Source of the DNA: an uncultured Caulobacterales bacterium
GTDB lineage: Bacteria; Pseudomonadota; Alphaproteobacteria; Caulobacterales; Caulobacteraceae
NCBI GenBank assembly: GCA_903862425.1
Contig: CAIOYC010000002.1
Coordinates: 1-64,000, forward strand
Direction: 5' to 3'
Length of the DNA: 64,000 nucleotides
Shown in pieces: positions 9,677 to 18,591 of the stretch. Made by a program: the position numbers and the translations under genes. The first letter of the stretch is position 1. Every line of letters starts with the position of its first letter. The notes below the pieces were generated by a model, which saw only the letters and a program-made list of their open reading frames with translations, did no database searches and was not told where the DNA came from.

Positions 9677-9750
9677 GATCCGGCATCCTGAGCCGGATCA
9701 CTCTAAAAGTCCGAAGGCCGCGCATTCCCTGCGCGGCCTTCGCTTTATCT
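9677..9750. terminator. Two stem-loops ending tRNA-Pro and the convergent ligase gene
   Basis: Two hairpins follow tRNA-Pro: an 8-bp stem at 9677-9699 (GATCCGGC with GCCGGATC) and an 11-bp GC-rich stem at 9713-9741 (GAAGGCCGCGC with GCGCGGCCTTC). The second is followed by a T-rich run on the plus strand and preceded by AAAAG, which is T-rich on the minus strand, so it can act in both directions. Confidence 0.75.
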
Positions 9751-9775
9751 ACCTCATGGAATCCGGGAGCCGGAT

Positions 9776-11563
9776 TTATGCCTCCGGCGCGAATACCTTC
9801 TTCAGTTCGTTCTTGAGGATCTTGCCGTTGGCGTTACGCGGCAGGGTCTCGGGCCAGAACACCACCTTGACCGGCACCTTGAAGGCCGCCAGCCGCTCGG
9901 CGACCCAGGCGCGCAGCTCCGCCTCGCTGGCATGGCCGCCCTGCTTCAGGGTCACCACCGCGCCCGGCTCTTCGCCCAGGGTCCGGTGCGGGATGCCGAC
10001 GATGGCGGCGTCCATCACCGCCGGGTGCTCGTAGAGGACGTTTTCGATCTCGACGCAGTAGATGTTCTCGCCGCCGCGGATCAGCATGTCCTTGGCCCGG
10101 TCGATGATGTAGCAGAAGCCCTCTTCGTCCAGCCGCGCCAGGTCGCCGGTACGCACCCAGCCGTCGACGAAGGTCTTGGCCGTGGCCTCGGGCTTGTTCC
10201 AGTACTCCACCACCACATTGGGGCCCTTGCCCCACAGCTCGCCCACCGCGCCGATGGGCAGGGGCTTGCCGGTGGCGTCGTCCGGGTCGCAGATCTTCAT
10301 GTCGCAGACGGGCACGGCGGGGCCGCAGCTGTCGGGGCGGTTGATATAGTCCTCCGCCGAATTGCCGGTGAAGGTGGCGGAGGTCTCGGTCATGCCCCAC
10401 CCCTGCCCCGGCTGGGACTTGGGGAAGGTCTCCTTGATTTTGCGCACCAGTTCGGGCGCGGAGGGCGCGCCGCCATAGGAGACGCTCTCCAGCGACGACA
10501 GGTCGTACTTGTCGCGGTCCGGGTGCTCGATCAGCTGCCAGGCGATGGTGGGTACGCCGCCGGCGCTGCGCACCTGTTCGCGCTCGATCAGTTCGAAGGC
10601 GCGGATCGGGTCCCACTTGTACATCATCACGATCTTGCCGCCGGCGACCACCGTGGGCGACAGGATGGCGAAGCAGCCGGTGGCGTGGAAGAACGGCACC
10701 GCCAACAGGGTGCAGGCCTGGGGCGCGGACGGATCGGGCGCGGGAGGCTGTTCGCCCCGGCGCAGGAAGGCGCGCGCCGCGCCGAAGGCCGCCGCCATGA
10801 CATTGGAGACGATGTTGCGATGGCTGCCGAGAGCGCCCTTGGGCTTACCCGTGGTGCCGGAGGTGTAGAAGATGGTGGCGCCGTCCTCCGGCTCCACCGT
10901 CACGGGCAGCAGTTCCTGGTCGGGCAGGTTGATCCAGTCATTGGCGCCGCCGATTACCGATTCCAGCTTGGACACGCGCGGATGGGCGATCTCGTCCACG
11001 GCGCGGGACACATAGACCCACTTCAGGTCCGGGCAGTTGGGCAGGTGCTCCTGGAGGCGAAGCGCGCTCTGGGCGTCGGCGATCAGGATTTTGGAGCCCG
11101 AATCGATCAGCCCGTATTCCAGCTCCGGCCCGGTCCACCAGGCGTTCAGCGGGGTGCAGATCGCGCCGAGCGACACGGCGGCATAAAAGGCCACGGGCCA
11201 TTCGGGGTAGTTGCGCATGATCAGGGCGACGCGGTCGCCCTTCTCCACGCCCTTGGACTGCAGCTCGCGCATGAAGGCGGACACCGCGCGATAGAAGGCT
11301 TCGTAGGAGACTCGCTCGTCCTCATAGACCAGGAAATAGCGGTCCGGTCCGAAGGCCCGCGCCATCTCGACCTCGGCGCGCAGGGACGGCGGCGCATTCT
11401 TCCACACCCGGGTCTCGATGCCCCGAATGGTCAGCGTCTCCATCTCCAGCGGCGAGCCGGGCGCGGTGAGCAGGGCGTTGGCCTGGGCGATCGACATGGC
11501 CGGCCAACCGGGGGGCAACAGGCGAGCGAAGTCCGCATCCTGGGTAATGGCTGAATCCGGCAT
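9776..11563 (-). CDS. AMP-dependent fatty-acyl-CoA ligase
   Basis: This 595-residue enzyme of the ANL adenylating superfamily activates a carboxylic acid as acyl-AMP and transfers it to CoA. The P-loop-like motif IFYTSGTTGKPKG is at 231-243, the GWGMTETS motif follows in the middle, and the hinge plus C-terminal domain appear as GWVRTGDLARLDEEGF, then the catalytic lysine region NANGKILKNELKK near the end. Size and motifs fit medium- or long-chain fatty-acyl or class I acyl-CoA synthetases; the exact substrate is not decidable. It ends at a hairpin shared with tRNA-Pro and has no obvious operon partner. Confidence 0.9.
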   Translation of the reverse strand: MPDSAITQDADFARLLPPGWPAMSIAQANALLTAPGSPLEMETLTIRGIETRVWKNAPPSLRAEVEMARAFGPDRYFLVYEDERVSYEAFYRAVSAFMRELQSKGVEKGDRVALIMRNYPEWPVAFYAAVSLGAICTPLNAWWTGPELEYGLIDSGSKILIADAQSALRLQEHLPNCPDLKWVYVSRAVDEIAHPRVSKLESVIGGANDWINLPDQELLPVTVEPEDGATIFYTSGTTGKPKGALGSHRNIVSNVMAAAFGAARAFLRRGEQPPAPDPSAPQACTLLAVPFFHATGCFAILSPTVVAGGKIVMMYKWDPIRAFELIEREQVRSAGGVPTIAWQLIEHPDRDKYDLSSLESVSYGGAPSAPELVRKIKETFPKSQPGQGWGMTETSATFTGNSAEDYINRPDSCGPAVPVCDMKICDPDDATGKPLPIGAVGELWGKGPNVVVEYWNKPEATAKTFVDGWVRTGDLARLDEEGFCYIIDRAKDMLIRGGENIYCVEIENVLYEHPAVMDAAIVGIPHRTLGEEPGAVVTLKQGGHASEAELRAWVAERLAAFKVPVKVVFWPETLPRNANGKILKNELKKVFAPEA

Positions 11564-11706
11564 AGGTCCTCCAATGACGCGTCGTACCGCACGCCCTTAT
11601 CCGCAAAGGGAAAGCACACTCCGCCCGCGCTTGTAAACGCCGATCAGGTAGGCCGCGCAGCTGGAGGCGATCCAAGAGGTCGAGGCGCGGCCCTATCCTT
11701 CGGCCC

Positions 11707-11817
11707 CGCTCAGCTCATGGCCTCCAGCCGCGCCAGCGCCGCTTCTAGCTTGGCCTTGCCGGCTTCTGACTCGGCCAGTTTCTCACGGTTCTCGGCGATA
11801 ACGGATTCGGCGGCCTT
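11707..11817 (-). repeat. Displaced duplicate of the valS 3' end (copy A)
   Basis: These 111 bp match 12483-12593 (the true end of valS) at all but four positions. Read in the valS frame on the minus strand, all four differences are third-codon-position changes and all are synonymous (Ala, Leu, Ser and Val codons), so both copies encode the same last 36 residues and stop. The piece has no upstream valS body and is a fragment. The pattern says copy A evolved under protein-level selection before being cut off, as expected if it is the original end of the resident gene. Confidence 0.9.
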
Positions 11818-11830
11818 CAGCCATTGGGCT

Positions 11831-12427
11831 CTACTTCAACCTGTCGGACGCACCCCACAAAAGGTCGATGATCTTGCCGTTGAGACCGGGCGCGACCCCG
11901 AAGGTCTCAAACCTGCGGCTTCGGCCCTGCCAGTTGATTTCCAGCCATTCCTGCGCCGCGCCGACGGGCGGGGCCGCCTCTGGGATGCAGGAGGCCGGCT
12001 CCATATAAAGGGCGGCGTCCTGCAGGTATTGCTCAAGCTGGTGCGCAGCCTCACTCGAAAGCGTCCCTCCGGTTGGCGTCGTCGCCGAGTGAAGCTGAAG
12101 CGGCGGAGACCCGGGCGGCGGCGGAACGTGTGAGGTTACACGCTGGACGCGGCTTACCCGCCATCGGCCGGGCGCCTCGCGGACCGCGATGACGCTGAGT
12201 TCGTAAAGTTCGTGGTGACCGCCCACGGTATAGAGCGACATCATGTCGTCGCCCGACGAAAGCGGGCCGAGGCCTGCATCCTTTCGCAACGCCGCATGAT
12301 CCGCCGCCCGACTGACAACCGGCCATATCGGTTTCCTGCAGGCGGACCATGGATTGGCGACGGTCGGGTCGGCCAGGGCCAGCGACAGCAATATGGCAAG
12401 CAACATGGCCACTCCCCGGATATTCAA
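11831..12427 (-). CDS. Secreted hypothetical protein between the two valS ends
   Basis: I do not recognise this 198-residue protein. It begins with a clear signal peptide (a basic start, then MLLAILLSLALADPTVA) with probable cleavage after TVANP, so it should be periplasmic or secreted. The mature part contains two cysteines (SACRKPIW and ASCIPEAAP), a WRVSRVQRVTSHV stretch and a late EWLEINWQGRSRRFETF. A start at the second Met (MLLAILL) is possible. The gene is the only one between the two copies of the valS 3' end, so it looks like cargo inserted there. Its stop lies 13 bp beyond copy A. Confidence 0.6.
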   Translation of the reverse strand: MNIRGVAMLLAILLSLALADPTVANPWSACRKPIWPVVSRAADHAALRKDAGLGPLSSGDDMMSLYTVGGHHELYELSVIAVREAPGRWRVSRVQRVTSHVPPPPGSPPLQLHSATTPTGGTLSSEAAHQLEQYLQDAALYMEPASCIPEAAPPVGAAQEWLEINWQGRSRRFETFGVAPGLNGKIIDLLWGASDRLK

Positions 12428-12482
12428 CCGAGAGCTTTAGCCGTCCCCAGACTTTCCACAACAGCTGAGGCGATCCTGAATG

Positions 12483-12593
12483 CGCTCAGCTCATGGCCTC
12501 CAGCCGCGCCAGCGCGGCTTCGAGCTTGGCCTTGCCGGCTTCGGACTCGGCCAGTTTCTCACGGTTCTCGGCGATGACGGATTCGGCGGCCTT
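12483..12593 (-). repeat. valS 3' end, intact copy B of the 111-bp direct repeat
   Basis: This is the functional C-terminal coding end of valS and the partner of the displaced copy at 11707-11817. The two are in direct orientation, 665 bp apart. Identity stops sharply at both ends: upstream of 12483 and beyond 12593 the sequences share nothing obvious. Confidence 0.9.
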
Positions 12594-15170
12594 GGCCATG
12601 AAGGCGGCGTTGTCGAGCTTGCCGCGGGCGCGCTTGATCTCCCCGTCGAAGTTGGCCACGGCCTTGGTCAGACGCGCCTTCTCCGCCCCCAGGTCGATGA
12701 ACTCGGCGATGGACAGGGCGCCGGTGGCCTCGCCGATCGGGAAGGGCGCGGCGCCGGCGGGGGCGGCGTCCGCCACCTTGGCCGAGCCGAGGCGACCGAG
12801 GGCCAGCAGGCGGTCGCACTGGCGGTGCAGGCGCGCGCGCGTCCCCTCCCCGGCGCCGACCAGCACCAGCGGCGGACGGGCGGAGGGAGGGACGTTCATC
12901 TCTGCCCGAATCGAGCGGATCTGCGACACCAGCTCCACCAGCCAGTCGATCTCGGCGGCGGCTTCCGCGTCGATCCAGGCTTCGGGATAGGTCGGCCATG
13001 CGCTTTCCATGAGCAGGCCGTCGCGCGCGACGCCGAATTCGCCTGCCGCCTCCCACAGGGCCTCGGTCATGAAGGGGGCGATGGGGTGGAGCAGCGTGGT
13101 GGCCTGGTCGAGCACCCAGGCGGCCATGGCGCGGGTCTCGGCCTTGGCGGCCTCGTCATTGCCGTTCAGGATTGGCTTGGCCAGCTCCAGATACCAGTCG
13201 CAGAACACGTTCCAGATGAAGCGGTAGAGCGAGTTGGCCGCGGCGTCGAAGGCGAAGCTATCGAGGGCGGCGGTGATCTCGTTGCGGGTCTTCACCACCT
13301 CGCCCCGCACCCAGCGGTTCAGGGTCTCCTTCACCGCACCAGGATCGAAATCGGCCGGAACGACGCACTCGTTCATCTGGCAGAAGCGCGCCGCGTTCCA
13401 CAGCTTGGTGCCGAAATTGCGATAACCTTCAACCCGTTGCGGGTCGAGCTTGATGTCCCGCCCCTGCCCCGACATGGCGGTCAGGGTAAAGCGCAGGGCG
13501 TCCGCGCCATAGGCGTCCACCAGTTCCAGCGGGTCGATCACGTTGCCCTTGGACTTGGACATCTTCTGTCCCTTGGAGTCGCGGACTAGGGCGTTGATGA
13601 AGATGCGCTTGAACGGGACCTCGCCGGTGAAGTGCAGGCCCATCATCATCATCCGGGCGACCCAGAAGAAGATAATGTCGAAGCCGGTGACGAGGTCGGA
13701 GGTGGGGTAGAACCGCTTGAAGTCGTCGGTCTGCGCCGGCCAGCCCAGGGTCGAGAAGGGCCACAGGCCCGAGGAGAACCAGGTGTCGAGCACGTCCTCA
13801 TCCTGGTTCAACGCGCGCTGATCGCCATAGTGGGCGCGGGCCTTGGCATGCGCCTCTTCTTCAGTCTCGGCGACGAACACCTCGCCATCCGGCCCATACC
13901 ACGCCGGGATCCGGTGCCCCCACCACAGCTGACGCGAGATGCACCAGGGCTGGATGTTTCGCATCCATTCGAAATAGGTCTTCTCCCAGTTCTTCGGGCT
14001 GAAGACCGTGTTGCCGTTCTCGATGGCGGCGATGGCGGGCTGGGCCAGGGTGTGGGCGTCCACGTACCACTGGTCGGTGAGGAAGGGCTCGATCACCACG
14101 CCGGAGCGGTCGCCGAAGGGCTGGGCGATCACCCGGTCCTCGATCTCGCGTAGCAGGCCGAGGGCCTCGATCTCGTCGATCACCATCTTGCGGGCCACAG
14201 ATCGGTCCACGCCCTGATAGCGCTCGGGGATAGGGCCGGTCATGCGCGCCTGCTCGTCCATGATGGAGATGAGCGGCAGGTCGTGGCGGCGGGCCACCTG
14301 ATAGTCGTTGAAGTCGTGCGCACCGGTGATCTTCACCGCGCCGGAGCCCTTTTCCGGGTCCGGATACTCGTCGGCGATAATGGGGATCAGCCGGTCGGCG
14401 ATGGGCAGGCGCACCATGCGGCCGACGAACTTGGTGTAGCGCGGATCGTCCGGATGCACGGCCACGGCCCCGTCGCCCAGCATGGTCTCGGGCCGGGTGG
14501 TGGCGATCACGATCTCCGACACGCCGTCGATGGGATCGCCCTCCAGCGGATAGGCGAAGTGCCACATCTTGCCCTGCACCTCGCGGGTCTCGACCTCAAG
14601 GTCGGAGATGGCGGTCTGGAACTGCGGGTCCCAGTTCACCAGCCGCTTGTCGCGATAGATCAGCCCCTGTTGGTGCAGGGTGACGAACACTTTGCGAACG
14701 GCGGCGGACAGGCCCTCGTCCAGGGTAAAACGCTCGCGCGACCAGTCGCAGGAGGCGCCGAGACGGCGAAGCTGCTGGGTTATCGCCCCGCCGGACGACG
14801 CCTTCCACTCCCACACCCGTTTCACGAAGGCCTCGCGGCCGAGTTCGCGCCGGCCCTGGTTGCCCTCGGAAGCCAGCTGGCGCTCCACCACCATCTGGGT
14901 GGCGATGCCCGCATGGTCCGTACCGGGCAGCCACAGCACCGCCTCGCCCTTCATGCGGTGGAAGCGCGCCAGCACGTCCTGCAGGGTGCAGTTCAGCGCA
15001 TGGCCGATGTGCAAGCTACCCGTCACGTTCGGCGGCGGGATGACGATGGAATAGGGCTGGGCGTCGGGGTTCTTCGCCAGCATCCGGTCGGGTGAAAACG
15101 CGCCGGAGCTTTCCCACGTCTCATAGAGGCGCGGCTCGACGGTCTTGGGATCGAAGGTCTTTTCAAGCAT
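12486..15170 (-). CDS. valS: Valyl-tRNA synthetase
   Basis: The enzyme charges tRNA-Val and edits mischarged threonine. The product is about 894 residues from the Met at 15170 (MLEKTFDPKT); an ATG two codons upstream is also possible. The class I signatures are present: HIGH at 54-57 within NVTGSLHIGHAL and KMSKS at about 536-540. The long middle insert is the editing domain, and the C-terminus ends in the coiled-coil arm typical of ValS. It lies downstream of popZ on the same strand with an 88-bp gap. Its last 111 bp are duplicated 665 bp further downstream. Confidence 0.97.
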   Translation of the reverse strand: MLEKTFDPKTVEPRLYETWESSGAFSPDRMLAKNPDAQPYSIVIPPPNVTGSLHIGHALNCTLQDVLARFHRMKGEAVLWLPGTDHAGIATQMVVERQLASEGNQGRRELGREAFVKRVWEWKASSGGAITQQLRRLGASCDWSRERFTLDEGLSAAVRKVFVTLHQQGLIYRDKRLVNWDPQFQTAISDLEVETREVQGKMWHFAYPLEGDPIDGVSEIVIATTRPETMLGDGAVAVHPDDPRYTKFVGRMVRLPIADRLIPIIADEYPDPEKGSGAVKITGAHDFNDYQVARRHDLPLISIMDEQARMTGPIPERYQGVDRSVARKMVIDEIEALGLLREIEDRVIAQPFGDRSGVVIEPFLTDQWYVDAHTLAQPAIAAIENGNTVFSPKNWEKTYFEWMRNIQPWCISRQLWWGHRIPAWYGPDGEVFVAETEEEAHAKARAHYGDQRALNQDEDVLDTWFSSGLWPFSTLGWPAQTDDFKRFYPTSDLVTGFDIIFFWVARMMMMGLHFTGEVPFKRIFINALVRDSKGQKMSKSKGNVIDPLELVDAYGADALRFTLTAMSGQGRDIKLDPQRVEGYRNFGTKLWNAARFCQMNECVVPADFDPGAVKETLNRWVRGEVVKTRNEITAALDSFAFDAAANSLYRFIWNVFCDWYLELAKPILNGNDEAAKAETRAMAAWVLDQATTLLHPIAPFMTEALWEAAGEFGVARDGLLMESAWPTYPEAWIDAEAAAEIDWLVELVSQIRSIRAEMNVPPSARPPLVLVGAGEGTRARLHRQCDRLLALGRLGSAKVADAAPAGAAPFPIGEATGALSIAEFIDLGAEKARLTKAVANFDGEIKRARGKLDNAAFMAKAAESVIAENREKLAESEAGKAKLEAALARLEAMS

Positions 15171-15264
15171 ATGCAAATGGGCGACGCCGTGGTGCCGGCG
15201 CCGCCTCCTGATCGGTGCGAATCTGAAGAGGGGCGGCTATGCGGGGGAACCCGCTATGGACGCC

Positions 15265-15876
15265 TCAGTATACTCGGCGGCGGGAGATGCGCTCGACCTC
15301 ATCGCGCACGGCCTGTTCGACCATGGACGGCAGGTGCTCGTCGAGCCAGTCCTTGAGCAGCGGCTTCAGCAGCTCGCCCACCAGGTCCTCCAGGGTCCGG
15401 CCGGCGGCCGGCAAAGCGATGGACTGCGCCAGATTGCCGAAGTGGGACGCGGCGGCGGCGGAAGCGCGGCCGGAGACCAGGCCGCCGCCGGCGGGCGATC
15501 GGTCGTAGGCTTCGTCGTCGATAGGCGCATAGGCCGGCGCCGGGGCGGGCTCGGCCATCTTCACCGGGGCCGCCTCGACCTTGGGCTCGGGGGCGGGCTC
15601 GACCGCCTTGGGCTTTTCGAACACGTCGAGGTCGCCATGGGTCTCGCGCGGCGCGGGCGCGGGCTCGTTCAGTTCGAGAACGTCGTCCTCGTCCTCTTCC
15701 TCGATGGCCGGCTCGGGCGCATGCACCACCGGCGGCGCGGGCGGGGGCGTCGGCGCAGGAGCCGGCGCAGGAGCCGCGGCCTCAGCCGCCGGCGGCGCGT
15801 CATCCTCCGAAATGATTCGGCGGATGGAGGCCAGGATCTCCTCCATCGTCGGCTCTTGGGCGGTGGGATCAGACAT
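15265..15876 (-). CDS. popZ: Polar organizing protein PopZ (DUF2497)
   Basis: PopZ forms a polar mesh that anchors ParB/centromere complexes and cell-cycle regulators in Caulobacter. The 203-residue product has the conserved N-terminal helix QEPTMEEILASIRRIISEDD (residues 7-26), a long Pro/Ala/Glu-rich disordered linker (about 27-140), and the C-terminal oligomerisation helices with GRTLEDLVGELLKPLLKDWL then a short helix ending ISRRR. This is the exact domain order of PopZ, slightly longer than the roughly 177 residues I recall for C. crescentus because of a longer linker. It lies directly upstream of valS, as in Caulobacter. Confidence 0.95.
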   Translation of the reverse strand: MSDPTAQEPTMEEILASIRRIISEDDAPPAAEAAAPAPAPAPTPPPAPPVVHAPEPAIEEEDEDDVLELNEPAPAPRETHGDLDVFEKPKAVEPAPEPKVEAAPVKMAEPAPAPAYAPIDDEAYDRSPAGGGLVSGRASAAAASHFGNLAQSIALPAAGRTLEDLVGELLKPLLKDWLDEHLPSMVEQAVRDEVERISRRRVY

Positions 15877-15979
15877 GGCGAACCGTTATTGTGGGGTGCT
15901 TGGCGCGTACCCTAGCTGCGCCGATGCACGACTGCAATTTGGCGCGCGAAAATTCCCATTCCCCTCGGCTTGCGGCGCG

Positions 15980-17521
15980 TCAAGGCGTAGGCGTCCGCGG
16001 GTCGGTCGGCTGGCCGGTGGAAAGCGGCGGATGGACCGGTTCAGCGCCGGTGGGGGCCAGCATGACGGGCGATCCCGTCCCTGGCAGCGGCGCGATGGCG
16101 GCGGGGTTGGCCTTCACGTGGGGCTTGCCGAGACGATCCAGCCCCTCCACCACCCCGTCCCACGGCGTGGCGCCCGCGTGCTTTACCCTGTCGAAGGAGG
16201 TCGTCGGGTCATAGGCGTCCACCCCGGAGACCAGATAGCGCGCCTCCAGTCGCCCCATGGCGCCGAGTATGCCGGCCTCCGCCACGTAGGCGTCGTGACG
16301 CGCCTGGACGAGGGCCAGCTCCGCGTCGCGCAGGGCCTGTTGAGCGATCAGCACGTCGAGGGTGGTGCGCAGGCCCACCCGGTACTCCTCCTGCGCCCCC
16401 TCGAAGGCCACGCGGGCGGCGCGCACCTGCTCCTCGTCGGAGGTCACATTGGCGCGAGATGACGCCATGACGTTCCAGGCCTGCGAGACCTGCTGCACCA
16501 CCTGGCGGCGCGCGCCCTCGATGGCGATGCGGTCGGCGTTGTTCTGGGCCAGGGCGGCGCGGATGTTGGAGCTGTTCAGGCCCCCGGTGAAGATCGGCTG
16601 GGTCACCACCGCCTGGGCCGTCACCGTATGGGCGTAGTCGTTAGGATCGAAGGGCTGGATCGTGCCCGAATAGCCGACCGAGCCCTGCAAGGAGATGGTG
16701 GGATGATTGGCGGCCTTGGCCTCGGCGACACGCGCCTTCGACGCCTCCTCCGCGCGGCGGGCGTGCAGCAGCACCGGGCTCTCCGCTTCGGCGGTGTCGA
16801 AGGCCTGGTCAACCGTCGGCGGCACGCCGGGCACGGCGGGCTCGGGCGCCAGCTCTCCGGGGTTCTGGCCCACCACGGCGGTATAGTTGGCGCGGCTGAT
16901 CTGCAGCTGGGCCTGGGCGGTGGAGAGCAGCGCGCGGGCGGCGGCTTGCTGCGCCTGCGCCTGGGCCACGTCCGTGCGGGTGATCTGCCCCACCTCGAAC
17001 TTGGCCCTGGTCTCCTCCAGCTGGTTGGTCAGCACCGTCAGGTTGTTCTGCCGGATGGCGACGATCTGCTGGTCGCGGCGCACGTCGGTATAGGCCTGCA
17101 CCACGGTCTGCAGGATATTGGCCTCCACCGTGCGCAGGTCCTCGCGCCCCGCCAGCACCGTCGCTTCGGCCGCATCCACCGCCGCCGCCGTGCGTCCGCC
17201 GTTGAACAGGGGCTGGGTTACGGTGAGGGTGGCGCTGCCGGAATTGCTCTCCGAATGGGAGGGATAGGGCGCGGGCAGGTTGGTGGCCGCGTCGCTATAG
17301 AGCGCGCCGACGCTGGCGCTGACGGTCGGGCGATAACCGGCGCGGGCCTGCACATAGCCCTCGTCCGTCACCTTCTGCTGGGCGCGCTGGATCTGAAGCG
17401 TGGGATTGGACCGGTAGGCCAGGGCGATGGCGTCCGCCAGCGTCTCGGTCCGCGCCGAGCCGGCCAGCAGCGCCGCCGCCGCGACGCCCGCTATCCAAAG
17501 GGACCGATTTCCCGCCGCCAT
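15980..17521 (-). CDS. tolC: TolC-family outer membrane efflux/secretion protein
   Basis: The 513-residue protein has a signal peptide (IAGVAAAALLAGSARTET) and the two tandem halves of outer-membrane efflux proteins: TLADAIALAYRSNPTLQIQRAQ at the start and a second helical hairpin after SPVLLHARRAEEASKARVAEAK. It would form a trimeric channel through the outer membrane and serve a type I secretion or RND efflux system. The last 70 residues are Pro-rich and look disordered. In Caulobacter a related protein, RsaF, exports the S-layer; whether this one does so is not shown here. It lies downstream of the PCM gene with a 91-bp gap. Confidence 0.9.
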   Translation of the reverse strand: MAAGNRSLWIAGVAAAALLAGSARTETLADAIALAYRSNPTLQIQRAQQKVTDEGYVQARAGYRPTVSASVGALYSDAATNLPAPYPSHSESNSGSATLTVTQPLFNGGRTAAAVDAAEATVLAGREDLRTVEANILQTVVQAYTDVRRDQQIVAIRQNNLTVLTNQLEETRAKFEVGQITRTDVAQAQAQQAAARALLSTAQAQLQISRANYTAVVGQNPGELAPEPAVPGVPPTVDQAFDTAEAESPVLLHARRAEEASKARVAEAKAANHPTISLQGSVGYSGTIQPFDPNDYAHTVTAQAVVTQPIFTGGLNSSNIRAALAQNNADRIAIEGARRQVVQQVSQAWNVMASSRANVTSDEEQVRAARVAFEGAQEEYRVGLRTTLDVLIAQQALRDAELALVQARHDAYVAEAGILGAMGRLEARYLVSGVDAYDPTTSFDRVKHAGATPWDGVVEGLDRLGKPHVKANPAAIAPLPGTGSPVMLAPTGAEPVHPPLSTGQPTDPRTPTP

Positions 17522-17612
17522 GTCCTGATCCCCGAGCTATCCGCAGACGCTTATCTGCGGTGGATCGGAGGCGGACCAGTTAAGCTTTCGTCACGTGACG
17601 AGGCGGTGATGG

Positions 17613-18254
17613 CTAGAAGCTGAACGCCGGAGCCGCGGTGAAGCCGGGCAGCATGGGCGGGGTGGCGTCGAACAGCAGACGGTCGGAGACCACGCCCTCG
17701 ACGCTGCGTGTATAGAGTCGCGCGCGCCCGACAGGCCCGGAGCGCTCCACCACGCCGAGCCGCCCGCCGAGGTGCAGCATGTCGAGCCAGGCCTTGGGCG
17801 TATGCGTCACGGCGCCCTCGACCACGATCAGGTCGTAGGGGCCGTTCTCGTCCAGCGCCGCCAGGTCGCCGAACACCGTCGGCACGCCGTCCGCGCCGAG
17901 GGCTTCGATCAGGGCGCCGGCCTCAAGGCCAACGGGCAGGCGCAAGGTCGCCTTCAGCCCGATCCAGTTGAGCACTGCCGCGGCATAGGGGGCGGCGATG
18001 GCCAGGGCGCGCTCGCCGTGGCGCGGACGAAGGCCCTGCAGCAGTTTGGCGGTGTCGCGCGGCTGCATCAGGCTGTAGCCCGGCGCATATTCCACAGACG
18101 ATTCCGCATAGGCCAGGTGCTGCTTGCCGGGCGGGCACAGACGCTCGCGCTTCACCGCGCCCATGGCGTCCTGCACCCCGTGATCGGTGACGTCGTTCAC
18201 GCGCACCTGGGTCTCGACCATGTTCTCGCGCGCCGTGGCGAAATCCAGCGTCAT
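17613..18254 (-). CDS. Protein-L-isoaspartate O-methyltransferase family protein
   Basis: This 213-residue protein has the Rossmann methyltransferase fold of the PCMT family, which repairs isoaspartyl residues using S-adenosylmethionine. It opens with FATARENMVETQVRVNDVTD, typical of the alphaproteobacterial PCM-like proteins located before tolC. The SAM-binding glycine-rich loop is degenerate (ALAIAAPYAAAVLNWIG), so catalytic activity is uncertain. The acidic strand end YDLIVVEGAVTHTP is kept. The start at 18254 (MTLDFATA) is supported by GAGGG about 9 bases upstream; the frame extends 23 residues further but without support. Confidence 0.85.
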   Translation of the reverse strand: MTLDFATARENMVETQVRVNDVTDHGVQDAMGAVKRERLCPPGKQHLAYAESSVEYAPGYSLMQPRDTAKLLQGLRPRHGERALAIAAPYAAAVLNWIGLKATLRLPVGLEAGALIEALGADGVPTVFGDLAALDENGPYDLIVVEGAVTHTPKAWLDMLHLGGRLGVVERSGPVGRARLYTRSVEGVVSDRLLFDATPPMLPGFTAAPAFSF

Positions 18255-18351
18255 GCCCAAACCCTCAAGACCCGAACTATAGAAGACTGTGCGCTTATAG
18301 GGCGCGCGCCGAAGTCCTGGCAATCGGGGCGGCGACGATCGGGAAAAGTGT

Positions 18352-18425
18352 TGGAGGCCTGACCGGGAATCGAACCCGGGTGCAAGGATTTGCAGTCCTC
18401 TGCGTCACCACTCCGCCATCAGGCC
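18352..18425 (-). tRNA. tRNA-Cys (anticodon GCA)
   Basis: The minus strand gives a complete 74-base cloverleaf with encoded CCA. Acceptor stem GGCCTGA pairs with TCAGGCC, the anticodon loop is CTGCAAA with GCA, and the T arm has GGTTCGATTCC. No integrase lies beside it. Confidence 0.96.
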
Positions 18426-18591
18426 GCCGGAGGGCGCGAGGGCTAACAGAACGGGTCCGGCCCCGCAAGCACGCAGGCCGCTTGAAACGCCGAAGCGTCG
18501 CGGGCTTGACATGCTTCTGATGCAAAAGCCTCAGACGACGCGCCGTGGTCCACCCGGACCGGCGGCGCCGTCGCCGTTCCCTGGAGTATCC

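Noticed and set aside
9932-11554. Antisense open frame of about 540 codons over the acyl-CoA ligase
   Set aside because: Same GC shadow effect; the ligase motifs on the minus strand are unambiguous.
18352-18425. tRNA-Cys as integration target for the P4-type integrase
   Set aside because: The integrase is 5 kb away with core genes between, and no repeat of the tRNA end was seen near it.
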